A stretch of DNA of 64,000 nucleotides from Paraphysomonas bandaiensis (Eukaryota > Chrysophyceae), in the NCBI GenBank assembly GCA_965644295.1, contig CBFFRP010000016.1:1-64000 (forward strand). Direction: 5' to 3'. This document shows, piece by piece, positions 10,711-23,317 of the stretch. The notes beneath the pieces were generated by a model. It did no database searches and was not told where the DNA came from. It saw nothing but the letters and a program-made list of their open reading frames with translations. Both the position numbers and the translations under genes were made by a program. Every line of letters begins with the position of its first letter. Position 1 is the first letter of the stretch.

Positions 10711-13644
10711 ATGAGACCGAATAGTCGTGGAACTGGCACTGCAAGTGGCCCGCCTGGTACTGGGGCCAGACCTGGGAGTGGACGACGTCCTCCCGGCACC
10801 GCGTCACGTCTTCGTACAGGCGTGGCTCCCACTGGTCCTGGAATGCAGGCTGCTCAGGGTGTGTCCCTCTCTGCCAGCATCAATGTGTCGGACCGGCCTG
10901 TTACAGGTCAGGGAGTGATGGGCATGAAGACACAGGGGCAGGGTCCAGGAAGACTAGTTCAGGACCCTGCTTACTACGTAGGCCTTCTTCGAAAGAAAAT
11001 AAACGAAGTAGGCAATGAGACCCGTCGACTGCAAGAGGAGATTGATCAGCAGAATAGAGATAAGTCCCAACTGGGACAGTTGGAGAAGAGGTATGAAAGT
11101 CTGATCAAGAATAAAGAATCCTTGGAAGGACAGCTGGCAGATTACAATCTTGCTTTGGATAAGGTTACTCAAGCTTGTAGTATCTCTTCTAGGTATGAAT
11201 TGACGTGGCTGTACAGACAAGAACTTCGACAGATGTGGATGATGTTCAACAAATGGCCTTGCAGCTGGGTGAGAAGAACAGACAAATGGGACAAGAGCTC
11301 GATAGAATTTTCATGTTACGTAGGCAGCGTGAAGCTGAAACCACCAAGGTATTTATTCGTTTATTCGATCGTAGTCGCTGAATTACTCTCCTGTACTATA
11401 TATCAATCTTTTTACCAGTACCCTTTTTTCAGCGTGTAACCTATATTGCAGATCGAGGAAAGTATCAATGCACACTATCAAGCTGTGCAAAAGCGAATTA
11501 ACGAATTGGAACCAGGAAAGCTGAGAGCGTACAATGATCTTTTGGAAAGGTTTCTGACATTAATGTGTACCGTTTTTGTTTGTTGTTTATGTGCGGATTC
11601 CTGTCGGAGTAGTCGTAGTCTGTATTGTTGAAATGATTTAGTTCAGTACGTCATACTCCAGTGAATTGTACATTGTAGTGATTTTGTATTGTAGACAAAG
11701 GTCACTTCAAGACCAATTATCTAATGCAGAGGCTAGACTGCATGAGGTAAGGCATTTGTTACTTTAGTATCGTGTGTTACCCATGCCTTCAGGTGAATGG
11801 AGAAATAGCACGTTTGGAGGAAGATGAAAAAGGATATTCTCACCGGAAAGAGTTCGCGAACTTAGAAAAACAGGTCCGCAACAAGATATATATATGTTTT
11901 TCTACGTTTTTTCGTTGTATAGCTCCTGGACATGACATTGATTATTTTATGGACAGTTGACTTCTGCGAAGCGCAATTATGACTCACTCAGTGAAGAATA
12001 CGATATTGCCATGCTAGACCCCAAAGAGGCTCATGCTAAGTTTGTGGCACGAGTAAATGACCATAAACAGGTACGTATTATTTTCCTTCTGCTCACGGGA
12101 TTATAAGGCGTCATTGTAGAACACAAAATTTATGGACTCGAAAGCCTCCTCTCTGAGGAGTGAAATCAAGAACCTGAAGCAGCAACTGGAAGAGCTATCG
12201 AATACGGCTATCAGTCAATCGGAGGTGTTAATTTGCTATAGATGATAGATTTATACAGTACTTTTCTTGAGTGTAATTTTTCATTTTGGCTTTTATTATG
12301 CACATGTTTGATATTGTCAAACTATCAGGAAGACAGCAGTGAAGCGGCGAAATATGACCTATTAATGAAGCGTGATCAAGAGATGACCGCTTTCATGGAT
12401 AAATTTGATGAGGTATGATTGGATGAGTTAGTAGGGATTTTACTATAGTACCGTTACTATATTGTGGAAATACTTCCTGTTAGCCCTTAATGACAATAAT
12501 TTCGGAATGAAGTGCTTGGTACGTGGAAATGTGATGATTATATTTGTAGACGAGAAGTGGTGTCATGGCGGAACAAGAGAATGCAAAGTCACTTGTGGTA
12601 GGACTTTTGGAACACATTGGGCGTGGACTGGATGATGCCACCAATCTCCCGGATGCAGGGGTCATGGGTACGTGCCCGGATGTATATAGTGCAAGTTGTG
12701 TAACCCTACAGAGTGACATTCCGTATTCTGTCGGAGAAATGGGTTACTTTTCTATATCTTATTGTATTTTGTTATATTACGCAGGTGAAATGGAAGACGC
12801 CAAGGCATTTAAAGAGCGGAATCTAGCCACTGCTCAAAAGTGAGTCGTGCTGTTGATTAGGATATATATATACATCCGACAGTTGTCGTTCTATTGGACA
12901 TTTCTGACGTCGCTTCATATGGAAACTACTGACTGTGCATGTATACAGGACGATGGAGTCACTTCAAGCCGAGCGTGTCAAACGCGAAAAGGAACTTGAG
13001 ATGCTTCGCTCTTCCGAGCCAAAGCTCTTGCGAGAGATATCTGGCCTAAAAGAGTCCATGGCCAGAATGAACGAAGAAATGAAGGTATAGTGATGTATTT
13101 AGTGCATTTATCATTTATGTGCAACAATCAATATGAACTGAGATATTCTTCATAGGAATTCAGCAACATCGAGGCAATGCAGCGGAAGTTTGAACGAACT
13201 CAGCGTGAGCTCCAGGAGCTGCGGAAGTCTTACATCAAACGAAAAGATGCAACACGGCAGCAAGTACAGGCCCTCTTCGCCGAGCACGAGTCTCTGAAAA
13301 AGATGCTTGCTTCTAATGACACCGACAGAGACCTTGAAGATACCGAGAAGAGACTGAAGCACTATGAACGGTGTGTGGGTTCCTTTCTGTAGTTGAAGCA
13401 CCAGAGTGACTATATTGTAGGACAATATTTGAAGCCCGTGAATTTATTGAATCGAAGACGCGTGAAACAGATTACGAACTCGTCAAGGGAACCTGCATGC
13501 GGGTAATAGCTGATGATATTGTATTGTGGTAGGCTTTTGCTCAATATATACCTGCAGATGACAGATACCATCAATACTACTGCTATCAAGCTAGCGATGG
13601 AGGGAGGCAACAATAACCCTTCAGGTGGAGCGGGACGCTGGTAA
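10711..13644 (+). CDS. IFT74: Intraflagellar transport protein 74
   Basis: IFT74 is a coiled-coil subunit of the IFT-B core complex; with IFT81 it carries tubulin into the growing flagellum. Fourteen exons join in frame from the ATG at 10711 to a TAA at 13642-13644, giving 603 residues, close to the ~600 of animal IFT74. The N-terminus (about 1-80) is Gly/Pro/Arg-rich and basic, matching the region known to bind tubulin tails. The family signature DK-TRTSTD is created by splicing exon 1 to exon 2. The remainder is near-continuous coiled coil. The C-terminus has the conserved TDYELVKGTCMRMTDTIN region. Introns range from about 45 to 110 nt, longer than in CFAP251. Confidence 0.96.
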
Positions 13645-15369
13645 ATATCATGAGCGACAGAGTTTTTAAAAATCAATGATTTGAGCTTTTACCACTAGTT
13701 TGAAGTAGATATAGAGGTGGTACCACAGAACTGTGAGTAGTTTGAGTTTAATTAGCTAGTTTGTGACATCATGCATATGCATATTCTTAAGTAACAGTGC
13801 ACGAAATATATTACAATCCTTACAACAGGTGTGATGTTTATTGAAGCAGTAAAAAATTAGCACTACATATGATACATATATAATGGGCAGTGCTTTAGTA
13901 TTAGTATCACAGAGTTAACTATGCTCTAAAGATGTATTAAAAGTAAAGAAGTAAGCAACATATTCCGCACGAAGTATCCGAGCGTGGAATTAATATGCGG
14001 ATAGTGTACATTGTACACTACAGAAAAAAACGAGAAGAGTAAGAAGGGGCAAGTCTTTTACCCCAATGGAAATTCCACTCCGTGATATGTGATAAAATTT
14101 TATCAGGGATCAGGGCTATTACAGAATATTATTTATTTAAAGATATCTTCAATATGTTTCCTATCTTAAAGAGTGGGTCCCGCACTTACTTATATTCAGC
14201 ATGATTAATTTACAACTATCGGACTTTCGATAAATAAATTGTACATTTACAAGCCTGGTGGATAAGCTGACTGCCATTTGCAAACTCTGAGGAAGGTGAA
14301 CGTCAGCTCGATCTTCACGACGTTAGGACATTGTTTGGCAAACTCATTACAACACGCTCGACTGTCGAGCGACATAAGGATTAAAAGGCTTCTTCGAAAA
14401 GAGAGCCGTGAAGGTGACAGGTGGCAATGAAGCTTCACGTAAAGGATCAAAGTAACATTTTGCTAAGGAGGAAGAATGTGATGATGACAGTGGGGAACTA
14501 GTTCAGAATTTCAAGTGAGTAATAATTTCAACACACGCAGCGTTTGATGATGATAACAGGTAGCCGAAACGAGTACACCTTTACAAGCAAACTTGATCCA
14601 AAGCATGAAGCACCCTCAAACCAATAAGGTTGCATGGTTATTCAGTAGCAGTGAATGTCTGACTACTGATTATTAACAATAGGGGTTTAAGAGCAGGACT
14701 AATTTAGCATTACCATTGCAGTTTATATAACTAGTGCTTAACTCTGCTATCCTACTATTTAACGCTACGAAAACTGCTTGTGCATCACCTCAAAGGATTA
14801 TTAAGTAAACTAAGATTAATATTCACAAGAGTGTGACTTCTCGGCATTTGGAGTTACTCATGTTTTTACGCGTGAATCGCGCCTCAGGAATGAAATGGCA
14901 GTTGAGAAAGCACTGTTGGCAGCTAATGTATAGCTATATACGCACGTAGTTTAGAATCAATTAACTGAGACAATAGTAATCGCAATTAGAATTGACTACA
15001 ATATGAGTCAATTAGCTGCGTCCGTATGTTAGAAACAAGTCACAAACATGCTATAAACACTTTTCAATTTTCTTCTGTTGGGTTGTTGAAATATCAGTAT
15101 TAAGGTAGTGTTATCATGTACATAGTGCTCTTTATCATAGTGTTCTAGCTGGCTGTAAATCCTATGAATATCAACTTTACGCTAAGCTCATATCTTACGC
15201 ATATAAAAACAGGACCCTGGCTAGAATTATTACTGAGCTACAATCCTGGATATGCAGAAAGTTGAACTGGCCTCGTACATCTTGCAAAATTACACAAAAT
15301 GATCACCAGATAGAAAGCAATCACAATGATTGGACATGCTAAGGTCGGGCCATACTTGAGTGGGAGCAT
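13645..15369. other. Gene-poor spacer with a truncated dispersed repeat
   Basis: About 1.7 kb, AT-rich. It contains the distal part of the dispersed repeat at 14640-14800. A 67-codon reverse ORF at 14247-14450 has no recognisable domain. No firm gene. Confidence 0.5.
14640..14800 (-). mobile_element. Dispersed repeat, copy 2 (distal fragment)
   Basis: This matches the distal end of the copy at 61435-61895: GTGAATGTCTGA, ACTAGTGCTTAACTCTG, then CTACGAAA and CTGCTTGTGC. It breaks off after CACCTCAAAGG, so the CCTCAACAAAGT half is missing. Confidence 0.7.
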
Positions 15370-16375
15370 CTATCTGCGATAGTCGTCATATCTGTCGCGG
15401 GATCTGCGGTCACGGTATCCACCCCTGTCACGAGAGCGAGAGCGGCGGTCGCGATAACTGTCACGGTAGTCATCTCTGTATTTTCATATTATGAGGTATA
15501 CGTTCATGGACAATACGGAGCTAAACAAATACAGAGATGTACGTTATATATGAAATCAAAGCCATCACCTGTATCTGCCCCCGCCACCGTTGTGGTATCC
15601 TCTGTCTCCCCTGTCGTAGGAACGATCTCTTGATCTACCCCTTCCTCCGCCTCCTCCTCGTCTTTCCTGTGTTACAAAGACAGTAAAAGTTAGTCATAAA
15701 CCACGTATAATATCAACTTCTATAGAAAAATATATTGGAACAAAAGGAGCCAAACATAAAGTATTAATACATGACAAGTTTAATGAATACACTACCTCTA
15801 CAACCCTGACACGGTTTCCCTTGAGATCAGCATCATCGAGTTTACGGAGGGCATTCTCCATATCTCCGTATGTCTCGTATTCGATCACCCCCACACGCTC
15901 GCCCTGCCTGTTAAACACATCCTGCATAGGTGTAAACGTCAATTACACTGTAACTACGAGAGACAAATACACGATATACAAGAAAAGAAGTACACACAAA
16001 AACAGCAACCATACAGCAATACAATTATACCGTAAAGATGGGTCTTCCGGCCTCGCGGGCGAAGTCTTTGAGGTCCTGCCAGCTGGTGCTCTGATTTAAC
16101 CCCTCAACAGTCACTCTGAAATCAGTTTTCGGTACACGACTGCGATTATCACGAGCTCCCTTCGCAGCCTCGACTATGATCCTTGATCCATCGATCTCTT
16201 TACCGTTCATGTCATGCATAGCATCCTCTGCATCACGATTGTCTGCATACTCAAGAAACGCGAAACCATTCTTGACATCGAGCTTAGTGATACGACCGAA
16301 AGTCTTAAAGGCATCCTCTAGCTCCCGCTCACCGGTGCTCTGAGAGAGCTTTCCAATATATAGACGCAATGACAT
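15370..16375 (-). CDS. SR-family splicing factor (two RRMs plus RS tail)
   Basis: SR proteins bind exonic enhancers and recruit the spliceosome. Four exons (16375-16031, 15921-15796, 15666-15569, 15475-15370) join in frame to 224 residues. RRM1 (about 3-72) has RNP2 LYIGKL and an RNP1-like GFAFLEY. RRM2 (about 83-157) starts FRVTVEGL and has VGVIEYET in place of a canonical RNP1; its SWQDLKDFAREAG is a variant of the SWQDLKD signature of the SRSF1/4/5/6 group. The tail is rich in RG/RGG and RS/RD dipeptides and ends YDDYRR. An ATG 39 bp upstream is in frame, but MSLRLYIGKL is the usual family start. Confidence 0.93.
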
Positions 16376-17031
16376 ATCGCTAATTACAGGCAATAGAGGC
16401 GGTGAAGTGTGCAATGTTTAATTGTGATGTGCATGTAGGTCTATAGGCACCGTACAGCAGTATATGCATGTATGTATGATGTATGTATGTATGTATGTAT
16501 TGTATGTAGCGAGCCAGTCATGTGCTGCTCTGTATGATGATGTACAGCAGTATGTACGTATGATGGTGTATGTGGTACTGCTATATGCAGCATGGCATGC
16601 CATGAGCATGCATGCAAACATGCAAGTTTTTTTGACACCTACCCACACTGGCTCTCGTTATACGGAGGAATACGTCTCTATACTGGATTCGAAAAGATGC
16701 TCTCTGCTCCCCGTGTTTAAAGCCTGTATTCTGTGCCGTATTTATCTTTGTACAGTCAAAGAGATCTTATGTTGAGCGTTGTCCAATAGAAAACAAGATA
16801 TTCTCTTTATAGTGATATGGTTGGACATATATGGAAGTGCGATGTGTTTTGCTGCTCTGAGTGGATGTACTCTATGTGTATGAATATATGCACACAGAGT
16901 GTGGCTTCACGTGCTTGTGCGCATAGATATCGCATGGTGTCTTAACTATCAGCCGATCGACGTGCATGTTCTGCATATGCAATACACGTATATATCCATA
17001 GTATAGGGGTTGAAGATCTCGAACAAGACCA
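16376..17031. promoter_or_regulatory. Divergent promoter region with two 12-mer copies
   Basis: This 656-bp region separates two head-to-head genes. The near-palindrome GTACAGCAGTAT occurs at 16452-16463 (77 bp from the SR gene start) and at 16542-16553. A short GTAT tract lies near 16480-16505. No gene is seen here. Confidence 0.5.
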
Positions 17032-19562
17032 ATGAGCTGGGCGTCTCGAGGTACTCCATCATCGCGAAGGAGTCGTATAGCTACCATAGAGAAAAGAACG
17101 ATTAACACTGAGATGCCGCCTATACAGCAGCTCTTCTCCACTCTCGCAAAGAGAGGAGACGTGAAACTGACAAGAGATCTTGCGGATAAAGTGTATTTTT
17201 CGTCACTCCCCTCAAAAGACGCCTCCGCTGCTCTCTCTGCGCTGTCGATGAATGTAACTAACATCGAATGCATGCAAAACTCAGGATCTCTTGGAGCTGT
17301 GATTGAAATGCTGCGTAGAATAGATTTCAGTGCAGATTTGGACGAGAACCATGTTGCAGACCTTGTGAGAAGTTTGGGTATATTGACGGAAAACGAAATT
17401 GCTCAGCATCGTGTACTATCAAATAAGTATGCGTGCGACAACATATTAAAGCTTTGTATGCATACGCGCAGGACTATTCAAGAGAAAATATTTTTATGTT
17501 CTGGATCGTCTCTGTCGCCAAGAGTACGGGTTAAAGATATTTCTCCAACATGGCGTGTTCGAGGTGTTACTGACTCCTGCAATGCTGTATTGTGGCTCAG
17601 AAAGACTATCTGTGAGGAATAGGGCGGCGCATTTGATTAGTAGATTGGCTGCAGTTGCACCTGAAAAATTTCCAGTTGAATTGATGGAAACCTTATTAAT
17701 TTTAAATGGATCACGTATGGTAAATGGATACATTGAAATGCAACTTCTCATTGCATTACTCTCTCATTTAACGTGGTTGTCGAATGAAAATAAAGTATTA
17801 CATGGCTGTCCATCTTTACTTGCACATCTGGTGAAGGAAATTAAGTTTGAGAAGTTTGAAGACCTCGAACATGTATGTAATGAAGTGCCCATTTTGTCTG
17901 CAGTTGTTATTCTTTAAATCTTATTCGAACTGACTTTGTTCGTGTTTCATATAGCTTCTTCTGCTTCTGAAGTGTTTGATGATGATTTCAAGAGACAGTT
18001 CACAGGGAAAATTCCTACTTCAAAGTGGACTTAATATAGCTCTGCAATACGTTGTACTGACAGACTTCGAATTGTGGTGCAAGAGTTTAGACACTCATGA
18101 ACGCCGTCCTGCGACCATTCAAGGAAGTGGAAGTGGCGGGGGAACGGGAATGGTGAGTGAAAGTATTGGAGGACGACCACAAACGTCAGGTACGCAAACT
18201 CTGAGTGTGATTCGGGGCATTCGACACACTCGTAAACGCAAGACAGACGATATCAACTATAAAACTACCCGGCTTGTTGTGCTAATTTATGAAAATGTTC
18301 TCAAGTTAGACGTCCAAGTTATTGGTGGGATTGTATCCTCTGGCCTAATTTCAGGACTACTTTTTCGTGTTGGAAAAGGGAAAAATATTGACAAGCGGTT
18401 TCGTAAGCTTGCGGTTCAATTCCTATTTCGAATTCTTGTAAAGGTGGCTCTAGAACAACCGGTATACAGACGACCGATGGCAGTCATCAGCTTTGGCTCA
18501 AGGCCGTCGGAATACTCAAGAGGCGGATCACGTAACTCCGCGGGAAGTGATCGCATTGAGGCTTTGGGTGCTGGCGTGGCGAGTAAATCCGAAGTAGTAA
18601 CGGTACGCACAGTGAGTAACAAGCTACACGCGCAGGGGGTTACAGATCTCCTAATATACTGCCTTGAGGGCGACGACTATGAAGTTGTGGCCGATGCGAT
18701 GACGAGTCTTGCCTCTATGCATTTCCCAGTTATCAAGAGTAAAATTATAAATGAATATATACTGGGTAAAATATGTGGATATACGATGACTAGAAGAGAT
18801 TGTTTTTTCTCAGGACTTGCTTTGTTATGCGATGTAAGTTTTCTGGTAGAATAAATTCACATGTATTTGTTGCACGGAAGGCGAATTGCACCTGCTGTGA
18901 AGATTTTGATTCAACCTTATATACTTTTAATTTTCTTATATTTTATATATATCAATATGCAATATAAATATGAATGGCTGACTTTTCTTTTGCAGACCAT
19001 AAAGTCTCCGCCTGGAGATCATTTTCCTGGTATGATCGAAATGCTTGTTGATGGGTTTTGTGTAACCAACATTCTGATACGCTCAATGAAGATGTCCGGA
19101 TGGATTTTCAATATGAAGGTAGTGAAACCGACAGTATTATATAGTCTCTGATTGCAGATAAAATAATAGTGTTTTGTTTGAAATTATTTTTAGTAAATTC
19201 TCATGAATGATTTCCTTTTGTAGTCGAATGTTTATGAAGCGCTGGCACTCTTGTCATCACATCCGAAATTTCACAACTACGTAAGAAAGACTCGAGGAAT
19301 TAATGTTGTTGTGTACGAGGTTGATATTCGCCGTAGACAGCGGTCTAGTCGCCGAAAAAATAATGAAGAAGTGGATGAAGATCCCGCAACTGACGCACTT
19401 TTCTCTGTCTTAAAATCAGATTGGGCAGCCACTAAATTACAGGCCCTGTACCGAAGATATAAAATTCAAGGGAAACGGCATTTTCTTCGCAGACCTTCGT
19501 TTTCTTTTGATGTGCTGAATGTAGCAGTAACGAAATCTTGCACTGATGTTGATAGCGACTAA
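17032..19562 (+). CDS. Helical-repeat protein with C-terminal IQ motif, function unknown
   Basis: Five exons (17032-17523, 17564-17872, 17955-18833, 18996-19118, 19224-19562) join in frame to 713 residues, and all four introns are phase 0. The sequence is rich in Leu/Ile helices in ARM/HEAT style (for example NRAAHLISRLAAVAPEKF), with a Gly/Ser-rich low-complexity insert around residue 320. Near the C-terminus WAATKLQALYRRYKIQGKRH fits a calmodulin-binding IQ motif, after a basic RRRQRSSRRK stretch. I do not recognise the family. Calmodulin binding and the flagellar-rich neighbourhood make an axonemal or cytoskeletal role possible, but this is inference. Confidence 0.85.
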
Positions 19563-21188
19563 TTCTTTACATGTGAATATGTATGTCGTTTTCAAAAGTA
19601 GGTTTACTAATATTCCATAAAATCGACAGTAAATACACTTTTGACAGTATTGTAGTATACACTTTTGAACGTAACATGAATTTTTATTTCTTTTGAACTA
19701 CTACTGTGAGCTAAAGTTTGAAGTTTAGGGGTCTACATACATACATACATACATACATGAAGCGAGAAATATGAATAGTACACTACCTTTTGTACTAGAA
19801 ATAAGGGAAAATGACCAACTTTATATCCGATACCGATCAGTAGAAAATATCATAGAAGAGTAATCAACGGCCGACTGAAGACTTAGCAGCACCATTGTAG
19901 ATTAAAGGCACTAAACCCTCAACAAAGTCGGACTCACGCCTTTTCGTGATGTTTTGGGAAATAAGTACAGGAGAGATTTCTCCGGGAAACTAACGTGAGC
20001 CGCAAACATATAGAAGTAGATATTGTTATGTCCACTCATAGCCGAATGCTTGTGTGGTCCAAGGAACACCAATAAGTGTCACTTGTGTAAACGTCATTGG
20101 GCTCTGACGAATAAATAGACATCCAGGAATGGACCCACCTGAAGGGTAGCCGGGGTATTGGGCTGCCTGCTGAAGTGAAGAATCCGGGCTGTTGACCTTA
20201 AGGATTTTCTGCTCATCGAGTCCGTTCATGGAGTGAGCGTAGCAAGGAATACTTAAAGGTTTCATAGATGACAAAAAAACGGCAGCCATAAACTCTCTCT
20301 AGAGAAAGTAGTGCTGTGTACAAATACATTTTGTCGTCATTCGTTGTAGCTATGTGTGAGTATATTGTTAGACCAAAAAAGTAATAGTCTTGTCAATTAT
20401 TAAATATTACAATAATTAACACACTGGGATAATTATAATTGACAATACACAAAAGCAAGAAATATGGTCTGATTGTCAGACATCACTGAAGCTGCAATAT
20501 TGTCTATATAAGTGACATGACACAGGTAGTCCGTAACTTGGTGCCATTACCAGTAACGGTTATCAGGCCCTGTTCGAAACAGTACCTAATTGATCAATTA
20601 ACGCAGCCCAGATATATATATAAATAACACCACTGCACTCAATAAAGTACAGGAACATCCGGGGGAAAATGTGAATGCAAGCTCGTAAATATTATTATAC
20701 TAATAATTGTATTTGTCATGATCATTGATCATGAATGAATAAATATAAAAAGTTTTAAGGTTTACATCATAGTAGTTTTCATAAGCAAAATGAATTTTTC
20801 TTGGCATGGAAATCAGAAAACCATTGCTTATACGAATGTATATAATATATATATCTATAGAGGTGCAATTGTAGTAATTCTGACTAAGTGACATAAATAA
20901 ATTAAATATCTTATCGTCGAACAGCTACGGTATTCACCCGTTATACTTTGCATATAAACTCATTTGATAGCATAAACCTAAGTATTACCGCCTTATCTCA
21001 AATCCTCATCTCTAAATCACGATGTATTCCTTATTCGCCACTCCAGTACGATAATATACACACACTATATACTGCCTAATCCCAGTGATACATCGACATT
21101 AGATCAATAAATTCACGCACTCAAAACATGCGTCGAGTATCGAGAGACTAGATATGTCCCAACTCTTTCACTTCTGCCGCACACAGTT
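19563..21188. other. Gene-poor spacer
   Basis: About 1.6 kb, AT-rich. It holds a short CATA microsatellite (about 19735-19757) and a dispersed-repeat copy at 19917-20203. No supported gene; reverse ORFs at 20026-20289 and 20700-20894 look accidental. Confidence 0.5.
19917..20203 (+). mobile_element. Dispersed repeat, copy 3 (proximal part)
   Basis: Begins CCTCAACAAAGTCGGACTC and follows the shared blocks through CCACTCATAGCCGA, AAGTGTCACTTGTGTA, GACGAATAAA and GTTGACCTTAAGGA. It then diverges, so the distal end is missing. Confidence 0.85.
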
Positions 21189-22890
21189 TCAGTTCCCATG
21201 TCCAACCGCCAGTGCTTGGATTTGCTCACCCAACTATATCAAAGATATGATGCCAAAGTTGTTTAATTGTTCATTGTATACTATCAACAAGCACAAAAAA
21301 TACGACAGACGTAAAACAAAAAATGCCGGACAACACTGCGGTTGTGCAACAAGACATTGCGTATATAAAATCATAAATACTAGTAGGCCAACAACGTATA
21401 CAACAAACCGCATGCGATGAAACGATATTTCCTACCTGTTGATAGAGCTCTTGTTGATCCTCCACAGGTAACATTGATGCGGACGTCAGGAGACTCTTCA
21501 CGGTTGGGACTCTCGGAACAATGAATGTGAAGACATGTACCCATGTAAAGCACAGCATCAGTAGCTGACAGTCCATACGGTCCATCATTCCCCCATGTCC
21601 TGGGAAAAAGGACTCGAAGTCTTTTATACCATATGCGCGCTTTATTGCACTTGCCATGAATCCTCCAAACGGAGCTACAATAGATGCAAACAAACCGTAC
21701 ATTAGGCCATGTAATTGAATAGGAAGTAGCGATACGGTGGCATCTTCCCCAAATACAGAAGAGGGAAGACTGTATTCCTTCGGCAAGAACACCGGGTTGA
21801 CTTCACAAGACAATTCGGCCACTGCCGGTGGTATAAAAGACAACTCCTCTGCGGGACATATGAGCCAGGAGTATTGCGATAACAGCACAGGAAAAAAGAA
21901 GGAGAAGACCATGGTCAGCAGACCTGCACCAATGAATCCTTCCCAGGTTTTGTTTGGGGAGATGGCTAGAAACGGAGCTTTAATAAACTTTCGTCCCATG
22001 GTAATACCACAGAAGTAAGCGGATACATCATTCATGACAACAGTGGCCATAGGAAAGAAAAACCATATCATGCCCTGCAATACACAGTTGGCGAGAAATT
22101 TGCATTGGCCCACCACTAAACAGATAGTGGCGAAAGTCCACATCAACTGACTCAATTGAAACTTCATGAGGCCTTGCTTGAGCGTCAATACAGCTGATAA
22201 CCAGCAAAAAATGAGCAACAGGGTCGAAGAAATGAAACACAAATGGCAACTACAGAATACCCATTTTCACTTTCCGAAATGATAAAAAGCATTCACATAC
22301 GTCAATATCACGAACACTTACTTATCATGAAAAGAACACAATATAGTCCAAATACTGCAACATCCAAGTACTGCGTTATGTCTGTCAGATGAACCAGGAG
22401 TTTATTCTCAGAACAGAATCTATGAAAACTGTCCCCATCTGCATTGTACACATACATAACATTCCGCGCGATGAATCAATACATAGCTTACATATATATA
22501 TCATAGCCAGATTGAACCACGACCACTGTATGGTGCGAAACAAAGGCATAGACTTTTCCTGAGCTCTTCTGTATCGGACATTCACTAACTCACGGAACAG
22601 TTCAGCCTGTGTTCATATAAGCAGTGAGCTGAAGCCTCTACATGAGCACTACGAGGCACCTGTGTGACAACTGCAGTGAGTATGCAATACATGTGTCCTC
22701 CTCGAAGCATTGACAAGTAGTAAGCAGTCATACAGCAGCCCATTCCTGTGCGGACTAATATTTTTTTAATGGATGACTCTTTGCGGGCAGGTGCAGGTGC
22801 AGGCCGCCTGTGTGCGTCATCGTCTGATATGTCTGATGACATGAGCTCTTGAGGCTCTCGGTGCTTGGCTCTTCTTCTTGCTGTACTCAT
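21189..22890 (-). CDS. CDP-diacylglycerol synthase (phosphatidate cytidylyltransferase)
   Basis: The enzyme makes CDP-diacylglycerol from phosphatidic acid and CTP, the entry point to phosphatidylinositol and related lipids, in the ER membrane. Five exons (22890-22660, 22606-22492, 22438-22322, 22193-21436, 21233-21189) join in frame to 421 residues. A basic/Ser cytosolic N-terminus is followed by about eight membrane segments. Hallmarks are PLFRTIQWSWF, SPNKTWEGFIGA, PFGGFMASAIKRA and the catalytic C-terminal signature KDFESFFPGHGGMMDRMDC. The C-terminal exon codes only 15 residues; reading on past the preceding donor adds an intron-encoded tail that does not fit the family. The call is firm as eukaryotic CDS1/2-type rather than the mitochondrial Tam41 type. 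Confidence 0.95.
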
Positions 22891-23317
22891 GTCAGTGTAA
22901 GATATGGCGGGATTAGAGATTAGAGATACGGGGATGCGATGAGTTCCTATGAAGAATGAGCATGCTGCAGATGTCCTACACAGATACGACCATACACACA
23001 CCCATACACACATACATACATATCCATATACACATATACAGAAGTATCGTCCGTATTTGAATGGTACTGTATTTACTGTATGAGATAGCTGGACAAGCTA
23101 CACTCACTCTGTATACGCAGAACTATACCATATACTGCTCTAGATATACTGTAGGTACAGTGCAGTACTGTATCTGTGTATCTATATCCCTATACGGTGT
23201 ATGTGTGTGTATACATCAGACGATACGTTCATGCAGAAGGGAATGTGAGTTATGTCAGTTAGTTGAATAGAGTGCGAATTCCTTCTCATAGTCTACATTC
23301 CTTTCACTTCCACGCCA
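22891..23317. promoter_or_regulatory. Divergent promoter region
   Basis: This 427-bp region lies between the CDP-DAG synthase gene and the WD40 gene, read in opposite directions. It holds CA/TA-rich tracts and degenerate versions of the 12-mer (GTACAGTGCAGTACTGTA near 23155-23172; ATACTGCTCTAG near 23133). Confidence 0.35.

Noticed and set aside
14247-14450. 67-codon reverse ORF as a gene
   Set aside because: No recognisable domain, no splice context and no upstream motif; could be a chance ORF.
20026-20289. Reverse ORF over the dispersed repeat as a conserved transposon protein
   Set aside because: Similar peptide runs appear in other copies only because the DNA is similar; frames are broken differently in each copy.
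21271-21435. Extended C-terminus of the CDP-DAG synthase
   Set aside because: Reading past the GTAGGA donor at 21435 gives a tail unlike the family; splicing to 21233 restores a normal end.
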